Source of the DNA: JAAYEA01 sp012689325
GTDB lineage: Bacteria; Chloroflexota; Anaerolineae; JAAYEA01
NCBI GenBank assembly: GCA_036841525.1
Contig: DAITVZ010000080.1
Location: 1 to 18,207, forward strand
Direction: 5' to 3'
DNA: 18,207 nucleotides
This document shows, piece after piece, positions 1 to 7,005 of the stretch. The notes below the pieces were generated by a model. It searched no databases and was not told the DNA's origin. It saw nothing but the letters and a program-made list of their open reading frames with translations. Numbering within the stretch: the stretch's first letter is position 1; the number at the start of each line of letters is the position of its first letter. Both the position numbers and the translations under genes were made by a program.

Positions 1-687
1 GTCGTCCAGCGCAAGATCGCCGCGATCCTCTCCGCCTACGACGACCTGATCGAGGTCAACCAGCGGCGCATCCGCATCCTGCCAGAGATGGCCCAATCCC
101 TCTACCGCGAGTGGTTCGTGCGCTTCCGCTTCCCCGGCCACGAGTCCGCCCGCTGGGTCGAGTCGGAGGTGGGGAGGGTGCCGGAGGGGTGGGAGGTCAG
201 GAAGCTTGGTCAAGTTATCGAATTGGCTTACGGGAAAGCACTGACAGCTGAAAACCGCCGTGCGGGTCCTGCGCCTGTCTATGGCTCAAGTGGAGTTGTG
301 GGCTACCACGATGAGGCAATGGTCCAAGGACCTGGCATCATCGTCGGACGTAAGGGCAATGTCGGCAGTGTCCATTGGTCTGATACCGGTTTCTGGCCCA
401 TAGATACCGTGTTTTATGTCCAGACGAATCTCCCGCTGCCCTACGTTTACTACAATTTCCAGACACAGAACTTTCTGAACAATGATGCTGCCGTCCCCGG
501 GCTGAATCGCAACCAAGCGTATCTACTGCCTATTGTCGTGCCAGCTGATCCGCTTCTGAGCCGATTCGGTTCGATGACAATGGACGTTTTCGCTGCGATA
601 CGGAACCTGCGAAGCAGGAACGCCAACCTGCGCGCCACACGCGACCTGCTCTTGCCGCGGTTGATCAGCGGGGAGGTGGAGGTATGA
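1..687 (+). CDS. hsdS: Type I restriction-modification specificity subunit HsdS, 3' part
   Basis: This is the C-terminal 228 residues of the DNA-recognition subunit, which pairs with HsdM for methylation and with HsdM and HsdR for cleavage. The frame is open from base 1 with no start, so the gene begins left of the window. Residues 3-40 are the central conserved helical spacer typical of HsdS (QRKIAAILSAYDDLIE, then QSLYREWFVRFRFPG). A second target-recognition domain starts at about residue 57 (VPEGWEV) and includes G-S-S-G-V-V-G-Y and GIIVGRKGNVG. The C-terminal conserved helix ends LLLPRLISGEVEV. The recognition domain (about 195-600) is visibly less GC-rich than the flanking conserved segments, as expected for an exchanged module. 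The stop overlaps the hsdR start by four bases (ATGA), and the last hsdS codons supply the GGAGGT ribosome site for hsdR. Confidence 0.93.
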   Translation, partial: VVQRKIAAILSAYDDLIEVNQRRIRILPEMAQSLYREWFVRFRFPGHESARWVESEVGRVPEGWEVRKLGQVIELAYGKALTAENRRAGPAPVYGSSGVVGYHDEAMVQGPGIIVGRKGNVGSVHWSDTGFWPIDTVFYVQTNLPLPYVYYNFQTQNFLNNDAAVPGLNRNQAYLLPIVVPADPLLSRFGSMTMDVFAAIRNLRSRNANLRATRDLLLPRLISGEVEV

Positions 688-3600
688 GCAGCCCCTTCTC
701 CGAGGACCACCTCATCGAGCAGCCGACCCTGGAGCTGTTCCGCGAGCTGGGCTGGCAGACGACCAACGGCTACCACGAGTTCGACTCGGCACCCGGTGCC
801 GCGGGGCGCAGCCCGCTGGGCCGCGAGACCGCCGCCGACGTGGTGCTGCTGCCCCGGCTGCGACAATCCCTGGAAAAGCTCAACCCCGGCCTCCCGCCCG
901 AGGCGGTGGACCTGGCCATCGAGGAGCTGACCCGCGGGCGGGGGACGCTCTCCCTGGCCGCAGCCAACCGCGAGCTCTACCGGCTGATCAAGGACGGTGT
1001 CACCGTGCGGCTGGGGGCGGACGGCGCGGCGGGGCCAGGGTCTCGCCCAGAGACCACCATCACGGTGCGCGTGGTGGCCTGGGACGAGCCGGAGAACAAC
1101 GATTGGCTCATCGTCTCCCAGTTCTGGGTCCTCGGCGAGCTGTATACATGCCGACCCGACCTGGTGGGGTTCGTCAACGGCCTGCCGCTGCTGCTGATCG
1201 AGCTAAAGGCGCCGGGCAAGGGGGCGGCGGCGGCCTACAAGGACAATATCCGCCACTACAAGGAAGCCATCCCGCAGCTCCTCTGGTACAACGCGCTGAT
1301 CCTGGCCACCGACGGCGACTCGTCGCGCTGCGGCACCCTCACTGCTGACTGGGAGCGCTACTACGACTGGAAGCGCATCAACGACGAGGGGGAAAAGGGC
1401 GTCATCTCTTGGGAGACCATGGTGCGCGGCCTCTGCGCCCCGGCGCGCTGGCTCGACCTGATGGAGAATTTCATCCTCTACGACGAGAACCAGGGCGGCC
1501 TGGCCAAGATCGCGGCGATGAACCATCAGTACCTCGGGACGAACAACGCCCTGCGTGCGCTGCGCAGCCTGGGCGAGAATCAGGGACGGCTGGGCGTCTA
1601 CTGGCACACCCAGGGCGCGGGCAAGAGCTATTCCATGATCTTTTTCGCGCAAAAGGCGCTGCGCAAGCTCGGCGGCAACTATACGTTCGTGATCGTAACC
1701 GATCGCGTCGAGCTGGACGGGCAGATCTATGACAATTTCGCCAACTGCGGCGCGGTGACGGAGAAGGAGGCCCACGCCGATTCGGGCCGGGAGCTGCAGC
1801 AGCTCTTGCGCGAGAGCCACCGCTACGTCTTTACCTTGGTGCAAAAGTTCCATACCGCCAAGGGCGAGGTCTACCCCGTCCTCTCGACGCGCAGCGACAT
1901 CGTGGTGATGACCGACGAGGCGCACCGCAGCCAGTACGACCTCTTTGCGCTGAACATGCGCACCGCGCTGCCCAACGCCGCCTTTATCGGCTTTACCGGC
2001 ACGCCGCTGATGGTCGGCGAGGAGCGCACCCGCCAGGTCTTTGGCGAGTACGTCAGCGTGTACAACTTTTCCCGGTCCATCGAGGACAAGGCCACGCTGC
2101 CACTCTATTACGAGAACCGCATCCCCGAGTTGCAGCTGGCCAACGAGCAATTGGGCGACGAGCTGGAGGAAGTGCTGGAGGCCGCCGAGCTGGACGACGC
2201 GCAGGAGCAGCGGCTGGAGCGCGAGTTCGCCCGCGAGTACCACCTGATCACTCGCGAGGACCGCCTGGAGCGGATCGCCCGCGACATCGTGCAGCATTAC
2301 ATGCACCGCGATTTCGACAGCGCCGCGGGGCCAGGGAAGGCCATGGTCGTCGCCATCGACAAGGCCACCGCGGTCAAGATGTACGACAAAGTGCAGCGCC
2401 ACTGGCGGGAGCACCTGGCCGACCTGCAGAAGCAGGCCCAGCGCGCCCACGGCCCAGCCCGCGCCCAGATCGAGGAGCGCATCGCCTTTATGCAGGGGAC
2501 CGACATGGCCGTGGTCGTCTCGCCCACGCAGAACGAGATCGCCGACCTGCGCCAAAAGGGCGTGGACATTGTCCCGCATCGGCGGCGCATGTCCACCGCC
2601 AACCCCAAGCTCGACGACCAATTCAAGGACCCGACCAACCCCTTCCGCATCGTCTTTGTCTGCGCCATGTGGATGACCGGCTTTGACGTGCCCAGTTGCG
2701 CGACGATCTATTTGGACAAGCCAATGCGCAACCATACCTTGATGCAGACCATCGCCCGCGCCAACCGTGTTTTTAAAGACAAGGTCAACGGCCTGATCGT
2801 GGACTATATCGGGGTTTTTCGCGACCTGCAACGCGCGCTGGCGATCTACGCCCCGACGCCGGAGGACTCGGCCCGGCCGATCCAGTCCAAGGCCGCGCTG
2901 GTGGCCGAGCTGCGAGAGGCGTTGGGCGAGGCCACCGCCTTTTGCCTGGGGCGCGGCGTCGTCCTGGCCAGGCTGTTGGCGGCCAACGCCTTCAGCCAGG
3001 TGGCGCTGATCGAGCAGGCCACGCAGTCCATCGTGCTGCAAGAAGGGGTGGTGTTGCCCGACTCGCTGGAGGACGGGGTCGAAAAGCTGCTGATCAACGA
3101 CGAGAACAAGCGCCGCTACCTGGCGCTGGCCGACCGTGTCTGGAGCCTCTTTGGCGCGATCAAGCCCGACCCGGCGGTGAACGAGTTCCTGCCCGCCTGC
3201 ACCCTGCTGCGCATCATGGCCGACAAGATCCGCCTTCTGCAACGGACCACCGAGGTCCCCGATCTGCTGGGCCAGGTGGAGCAGGTGCTCGACCAGAGCA
3301 TCCTGGTCGCCGACGAGGAGCCGACCTACCATGCAGGCAAGCCGATTGACCTGAGCAAGATCGACTTCGACGCGCTGCGGACGCGCTTCGAGCAGAGCCG
3401 CCAGCGCACCGAGGCCGAAAAGCTGCGCGGCTTTGTCAACGCCAAGCTGCAGCAGATGGTGCGCCTGAACCGCACCCGCGCCGATCTGCAGGAAGCCTTT
3501 CAGCGGCTGGTGGACCAGTACAACTCGGGCGCTTCGGACGTGGAGGAGTTCTTTGCGCGGTTGGTCACCTTTGCGCAGGGCTTGCAGGAGGAGGACCGCC

Positions 3601-3935
3601 GCGCCATCGGCGAGAACCTGAGCGAGGAAGAGCTGGTCCTCTTTGACCTCTTGACCAAGCCGGAAATCCAAATGACCAAGGCGGAGCGCGAGCAGGTCAA
3701 GAAGGCCGCCAAAGACCTGCTGGAGACGCTCAAGCGGGAAAAGCTGGTGCTGGATTGGCGCAAGAAACAGCAGACCATGGCGGCTGTGCGCCAAACTATC
3801 GAAGAGGCACTGGATCGCGGCCTGCCCAAGGCGTATGACCAGCCGCTGTACCAGGCCAAGTGCCAGCAGCTCTACCTGCACTTCTACGAGTCCTACGCTG
3901 GCGAGGGCAAGAGCATCTACGCCATGGCGGCATAA
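684..3935 (+). CDS. hsdR: Type I restriction endonuclease/translocase subunit HsdR
   Basis: This is a complete 1083-residue motor and nuclease subunit that pumps DNA with ATP and cuts it at a distance from unmethylated sites, in complex with HsdM and HsdS. The length fits the family. The N-terminal nuclease domain shows the PD-ExK pattern D159, E173, K175 (in LLLIELKAPG). The helicase-like motor shows Walker A G-A-G-K-S at 311-315, the T-D-R motif near 339-341, DEAH at 411-414 and F-T-G-T-P at 437-441. The second RecA lobe has M-T-G-F-D-V-P and the motif VI-like Q-T-I-A-R-A-N-R near residues 687-694. The C-terminus is charged and helical and probably contacts HsdM. No catalytic residue appears lost, so it looks functional if hsdM lies intact to the left. 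It is translationally coupled to hsdS. Confidence 0.96.
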   Translation: MSSPFSEDHLIEQPTLELFRELGWQTTNGYHEFDSAPGAAGRSPLGRETAADVVLLPRLRQSLEKLNPGLPPEAVDLAIEELTRGRGTLSLAAANRELYRLIKDGVTVRLGADGAAGPGSRPETTITVRVVAWDEPENNDWLIVSQFWVLGELYTCRPDLVGFVNGLPLLLIELKAPGKGAAAAYKDNIRHYKEAIPQLLWYNALILATDGDSSRCGTLTADWERYYDWKRINDEGEKGVISWETMVRGLCAPARWLDLMENFILYDENQGGLAKIAAMNHQYLGTNNALRALRSLGENQGRLGVYWHTQGAGKSYSMIFFAQKALRKLGGNYTFVIVTDRVELDGQIYDNFANCGAVTEKEAHADSGRELQQLLRESHRYVFTLVQKFHTAKGEVYPVLSTRSDIVVMTDEAHRSQYDLFALNMRTALPNAAFIGFTGTPLMVGEERTRQVFGEYVSVYNFSRSIEDKATLPLYYENRIPELQLANEQLGDELEEVLEAAELDDAQEQRLEREFAREYHLITREDRLERIARDIVQHYMHRDFDSAAGPGKAMVVAIDKATAVKMYDKVQRHWREHLADLQKQAQRAHGPARAQIEERIAFMQGTDMAVVVSPTQNEIADLRQKGVDIVPHRRRMSTANPKLDDQFKDPTNPFRIVFVCAMWMTGFDVPSCATIYLDKPMRNHTLMQTIARANRVFKDKVNGLIVDYIGVFRDLQRALAIYAPTPEDSARPIQSKAALVAELREALGEATAFCLGRGVVLARLLAANAFSQVALIEQATQSIVLQEGVVLPDSLEDGVEKLLINDENKRRYLALADRVWSLFGAIKPDPAVNEFLPACTLLRIMADKIRLLQRTTEVPDLLGQVEQVLDQSILVADEEPTYHAGKPIDLSKIDFDALRTRFEQSRQRTEAEKLRGFVNAKLQQMVRLNRTRADLQEAFQRLVDQYNSGASDVEEFFARLVTFAQGLQEEDRRAIGENLSEEELVLFDLLTKPEIQMTKAEREQVKKAAKDLLETLKREKLVLDWRKKQQTMAAVRQTIEEALDRGLPKAYDQPLYQAKCQQLYLHFYESYAGEGKSIYAMAA

Positions 3936-4051
3936 GAAGGGAGGGTGTGGTGATCAAGGGGAAACAGCTTGAAGCCAGTGTGTACAAAGCTGAACAGCTT
4001 GTCACGATCTCTTCTTGAGTGAGGGCCGCCAGATCACCGTATCCTCTATCC

Positions 4052-4186
4052 TCAACCTATCCGCCGGGCGAACTTGTGGTGTTGGATTTTAATGTGCGCG
4101 TCGGCCAGGTGCATATACATCACCTTCCACTCCTCTCGATCCCAATGAGGCAACACGTTACTAGGCTGCACATGCGTGTTGCCCAT
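4052..4186 (-). CDS. Possible small protein, 44 residues, divergent from the recombinase
   Basis: This is a short minus-strand frame with ATG at 4186-4184 and stop TGA at 4054-4052. The peptide has a plausible rather than random look: L-P-H-W-D-R-E-E-W-K followed by a likely amphipathic helix (YMHLADAHIKIQHHKFARR), with a basic C-terminus. Most third codon positions are G or C, as in real genes here, and better than in the overlapping plus-strand frame. There is no strong ribosome site. I do not recognise the family. A small gene beside a serine recombinase could be a directionality factor or regulator, but nothing in the sequence proves this; it may also be a gene remnant. Confidence 0.3.
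   Translation of the reverse strand: MGNTHVQPSNVLPHWDREEWKVMYMHLADAHIKIQHHKFARRIG
4151..4181. repeat. Inverted repeat CAACACG-N17-CGTGTTG
   Basis: Perfect 7-base arms at 4151-4157 and 4175-4181 are separated by 17 bases, just downstream (on the plus strand) of the recombinase-distal gap and overlapping the first codons of the possible small minus-strand gene (ATG at 4186-4184). The geometry suits a dimeric regulator or a weak hairpin. Function is inferred only. Confidence 0.3.
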
Positions 4187-4236
4187 TTGCCATCTGATAC
4201 AGAACCAGTAAAATCAGGCTGGAACCACTTGGTGAA

Positions 4237-4260
4237 GCTCGGACACCTTCCGTGCCGAGC
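4237..4260 (+). promoter_or_regulatory. Hairpin in the recombinase leader
   Basis: GCTCGG (4237-4242) pairs with CCGAGC (4255-4260), extended inward by CAC (4244-4246) with GTG (4252-4254) around a single bulged A and a five-base loop. That is nine GC-rich pairs ending 26 bases before the recombinase ATG. It has no T-tract, so it is not an obvious terminator. It could limit recombinase translation or mark an operator. Confidence 0.35.
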
Positions 4261-4286
4261 GGAAAGGCATATCTCGGAGAACGGCA

Positions 4287-5786
4287 ATGCAAGAACCCAA
4301 AAGTGTCGGCATCTGGATTCGCGTCTCGACTGAGGATCAGGCCAAAGGCGAAAGCCCAGAACATCACGAAAAGCGGGCGCGTCTCTACGCCGAAGCCAAG
4401 GGCTGGAAGGTCGAAGACGTCTATCACCTGGAGGCCGTCAGCGGCAAGTCGGTCATGGAGCACCCCGAGACCCAGCGGATGCTTCACGATGCCCGCGAGG
4501 GCCGCATCTCCGGCCTCATCTTTTCCAAGCTCGCCCGCCTGGCTCGTAACACCCGAGAGCTCCTGGAATTCTCCGAGCTCTTCGAGAAGTACCATGCCGA
4601 CCTGATCTCGCTTCAGGAGGCCATTGACACGTCCACGCCCGCCGGTCGGCTGTTCTACACCGTCATCGCCGCCATGGCCCAGTGGGAGCGGGAGGAGATC
4701 GCCGAGCGCGTCAAAGCCTCGGTCCCCGTCCGCGCCAAGCTGGGCAAGCCCCTGGGCGGCCAGGCTCCGTTCGGGTATCAGTGGGTTGACAAGAAACTGG
4801 TGCCCCATCCGCAGGAGTCGCCGATCAGACGTCGCATATACGAGCTGTTCCTGGAGCACAAACGAAGGAAGACGGTGGCTCGGCTCCTGAACGAGGCAGG
4901 ATATCGCACGCGCACCGGAGCCGGATTCTCCGATAGCACCGTGACCAGGCTGCTAGAGGACCCAGTCGCAAAGGGTCTGCATCGTGCCAACTATGCCAGG
5001 AGCCTCGGCACGGGAGCCAGGTGGGTGTTAAAGCCGGAGGAGGAATGGGTCTACAACGAGGTGGAGCCCATCGTATCCGAAGAGCTTTGGGAGCGTTGCC
5101 ACTACATACTGGAGAGCCAGAGAGCCAGCCGCAAGCCCCCGTCTCGCAAGACGGTGCAGCTCTTCTCCGGCCTGGCCTTCTGCGTCTGCGGAAGCAAGAT
5201 GTACGTGCCCTCCAACTCGCCCAAGTACACCTGCGCCAAGTGCCGCAACAAGATCGGCGTGGAGGACCTGGAGGAGGTGTTTCAGGAGCAACTCAAGTCC
5301 TTCCTCTTCTCTCCTGCTGATGTAAGGTCCTATCTCGACCAGGCCGACCAGCAGATCAAGCAGAGGACCGAGTTGCAGCAAGCGCTAACAGCCGAGGAGC
5401 GGAAGACCAAACAGGAAATGGACAGAGTCTACAATCTCTACATTGACGATCAGATCTCCAGAGAGGGCTTTGGCGAGCGCTATCGCCCGCTGGAGGAAAG
5501 GCTGCACCAGATCGGCGACGAGATCGTGGCGGTACAGAGCGAGATCGATTTCCTTCGCATTCAGTACCTCTCCAGCGACGAAATCCTCAGCGAGGCCCAG
5601 GACCTACACGCCCGCTGGCCTCAGCTCACCTATGCCGACAAGCGCAAAATCATCGAAAATGTCGTCGAGAACATCATCATTGGCCAAGACGACATCTCGA
5701 TCAATCTCAGCTACCTGCCCACCGCCGCTGAAATGGCGGCAAAAGGGCAACACAACCCCAGGGGTTCATCGCGGCCAGAAGCATAA
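4287..5786 (+). CDS. Large serine recombinase (site-specific integrase)
   Basis: This 499-residue protein has all parts of a large serine integrase. The N-terminal resolvase domain (about 5-155) has the nucleophile Ser14 in I-R-V-S-T-E-D-Q and the catalytic arginines Arg84 and Arg87 in S-K-L-A-R-L-A-R-N. A recombinase domain (about 158-290) begins PLGGQAPFGYQW. A zinc ribbon has Cys299, Cys301, Cys316 and Cys319. A coiled coil (about 350-425) is followed by a C-terminal tail. Such enzymes integrate phages, ICEs or islands at a short attachment site; direction is set by a small directionality factor. The start ATG follows GGAGAACGGCA. The 3' end overlaps the truncated comM frame by 80 bases, and residues 492-499 plus the stop lie in comM-derived sequence, so the C-terminus is probably specific to the integrated state. 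No key residue is missing. Confidence 0.95.
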   Translation: MQEPKSVGIWIRVSTEDQAKGESPEHHEKRARLYAEAKGWKVEDVYHLEAVSGKSVMEHPETQRMLHDAREGRISGLIFSKLARLARNTRELLEFSELFEKYHADLISLQEAIDTSTPAGRLFYTVIAAMAQWEREEIAERVKASVPVRAKLGKPLGGQAPFGYQWVDKKLVPHPQESPIRRRIYELFLEHKRRKTVARLLNEAGYRTRTGAGFSDSTVTRLLEDPVAKGLHRANYARSLGTGARWVLKPEEEWVYNEVEPIVSEELWERCHYILESQRASRKPPSRKTVQLFSGLAFCVCGSKMYVPSNSPKYTCAKCRNKIGVEDLEEVFQEQLKSFLFSPADVRSYLDQADQQIKQRTELQQALTAEERKTKQEMDRVYNLYIDDQISREGFGERYRPLEERLHQIGDEIVAVQSEIDFLRIQYLSSDEILSEAQDLHARWPQLTYADKRKIIENVVENIIIGQDDISINLSYLPTAAEMAAKGQHNPRGSSRPEA

Positions 5787-6810
5787 AGTTGGCCGGAAAC
5801 GTGAGGGTGCCTTGCGCCCGCGAGATGGTCACGTGGCGATCTTCCAACGGCTGGCGGAGCACCTCCAGCGTATGCGTGCCGAATTCGGGCAACTCGTCCA
5901 AAAAGAGCACGCCTCGGTGGGCCAGCGAGATCTCGCCTGGGCGCGGCCAATGCCCGCCGCCCACCAGTCCGGCGTGCGAGATAGTGTGATGCGGCGCGCG
6001 GAAGGGCCGCTGCATCACCAGTGGCCTATCCGGCGGCAGCAGGCCGGAGACGCTATAGATCTTGGTCACCTCTAGCGCCTCCTCCACGCCCAGCTTGGGC
6101 AGGATGGAGGGAGCCGAGCGCGCCAGCAGGGTCTTGCCCGCGCCCGGAGGACCCACCATCATCATGCAGTGGTTCCCCGCCGCCGCCACCTCCATCGCCC
6201 GTTTGACGTGTTCTTGGCCCTTGATCTCGGCGAAATCGGAGGCGTAGGACGGCTCCTCAAGCAGGGTAAAGTCGAACTGGGTTTCGTACGGCTTGATCTG
6301 CACGTAGCCCTGTAGGTGGGCAATGAGCGCGCCCAAGCTGGCCACCGGCATGACCTCGATGCCAGGGATCAACGCCGCTTCCGGGGCGTCGACCGCTGGC
6401 ACGTACACCCGCTTGATGCCTTTCTCCCGCGCCAGGCTGACCATGGGTAGGATGCCGTTGACGTGGCGGACCGTGCCATCCAGCGAGAGCTCGCCCACGC
6501 AAAGCGACCCGGCGAGATCGGCGCGGATTTGGCGGCTGGCCATGAGGATGCCGAGTGCCATGGGGAGATCATAGGCAGGGCCCTCTTTGCGCAGGTCGGC
6601 AGGCGCCAGGTTGACCGTGATCCGCGTGTCGGGGAACTCGCAATTCGAGTTGCGGATGGCGGATTGCACCCGCTGGCGCGATTCCTGCACGGCGATGTCC
6701 GGGAGCCCCACGATGACCATGAAAAAGAGGCCATTGGCGATATCTACCTCGACTTCGACGAGCGCGCCTTCCAGGCCGATCACCGCGCAACTGGTCACTT
6801 TGGCGAGCAT
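5707..6810 (-). pseudogene. comM: comM/yifB Mg-chelatase-like AAA+ ATPase, 3'-truncated by the element
   Basis: ComM is a hexameric branch-migration helicase that aids integration of incoming DNA in natural transformation. The frame gives 367 residues, of which 1-350 match the family; intact proteins are about 500. Residues 1-170 form the Lon-protease-like N-terminal domain (start MLAKVTSCAVIGLEG, then NLAPADLRKEGPAYDLP). The AAA+ core has Walker A G-P-P-G-A-G-K-T at 220-227, RAPHHTISHAGLVGGG near 271-286, Walker B V-L-F-L-D-E at 301-306, and sensor-1-like AAMNP at 346-350. The family's following C-P-C-G and the whole C-terminal lid domain are missing; 17 unrelated residues encoded in recombinase DNA complete the frame. 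Start and ribosome site (AGGAG) are intact. The stump keeps ATP-binding motifs but lacks the lid, so it is probably inactive. The missing 3' part should lie left of the window. Confidence 0.88.
5754..5766. other. Putative attachment-site core (element/comM junction)
   Basis: AACCCC-A-GGGGTT is a perfect 13-base inverted repeat centred on 5760, exactly where comM stops matching its family. Read on the minus strand, comM codons for A-A-M-N-P and the first two bases of the next codon (TG, expected TGC) are preserved, so host DNA runs from about 5759 rightward and element DNA ends at about 5758. Serine integrase sites are short imperfect inverted repeats around a two-base crossover, which fits. 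The exact crossover and full site need the other junction, outside the window. Confidence 0.5.
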
Positions 6811-6839
6811 GGATGGTCTCCTGCGATGGTTTTGCGCGC

Positions 6840-6868
6840 AGTATAGGCCGAGCGCGCGCGCAAAGCAA
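6840..6868 (-). promoter_or_regulatory. Sigma-70-type promoter for comM
   Basis: On the minus strand, TTGCTT (6868-6863) and TATACT (6845-6840) are separated by exactly 17 bases. Transcription would start near 6833, giving a leader of about 22 bases with AGGAG ahead of the ATG at 6810. The truncated gene is therefore probably still transcribed towards the recombinase. Confidence 0.65.
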
Positions 6869-7005
6869 ACGCATGGCGCGCTGTGGCCGGCAACGAGCGA
6901 GGGCCATTTCCCTATTTTGGGGTGAATCGTTAAACTAGGCGCAAGAAAGGCTGCTGGCGTGGGCGGAGATCGAGTCTGCGGGGGAAGAATAGGAGCGAGG
7001 CGACC

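Larger units (their letters stand above)
3936..4286. other. 351-base gap between hsdR and the recombinase, without a confident gene
   Basis: The gap is less GC-rich than its neighbours. Directly after hsdR, a strong ribosome-site-like GGGAGGG precedes a 23-codon frame that starts GTG-GTG at 3947 and stops at 4018 (peptide begins V-V-I-K-G-K-Q-L-E). It could be a leftover gene start or chance. A short perfect inverted repeat AAGCTG-AA-CAGCTT lies at 3987-4000; its two-base loop suits a protein-binding site better than a terminator. Further right are a possible minus-strand small gene and two longer inverted repeats, listed separately. I see no convincing Rho-independent terminator after hsdR. 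Confidence 0.5.
1..5759. mobile_element. Right-hand part of a putative integrative element inserted in comM
   Basis: This block carries a type I restriction-modification locus and a large serine recombinase, and ends where the minus-strand comM gene loses similarity to its family at about 5758-5760. The recombinase is the last gene of the block and its 3' end abuts the break, as expected of an integrase beside its attachment site. The left end is outside the window, so element size, cargo and the second attachment half-site are unseen. The boundary is inferred from the comM reading frame: the family continues A-A-M-N-P-C-P-C-G, but here it reads A-A-M-N-P-W-G-C and then unrelated sequence. 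Alternatives are a non-integrative rearrangement or a deletion that fused the recombinase to a decaying comM. Confidence 0.6.

Noticed and set aside
1203..3881. Very long minus-strand open frame opposite hsdR (892 codons)
   Set aside because: It mirrors hsdR codons in a GC-rich gene; the translation is repetitive, with no domain. Equal cases opposite the binding protein, pyrG, rfbB, the MetE-like/kinase genes and ahcY were rejected for the same reason.
4019..4333. Plus-strand 104-codon frame in the gap before the recombinase
   Set aside because: It overlaps the recombinase start, has no ribosome site, mixed third-position composition and no recognisable motif.
6900..6950. Possible promoter for the hydrolase gene (TAAACT with a poor -35)
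   Set aside because: The -10 matches only four of six bases and no -35 box lies at proper spacing.
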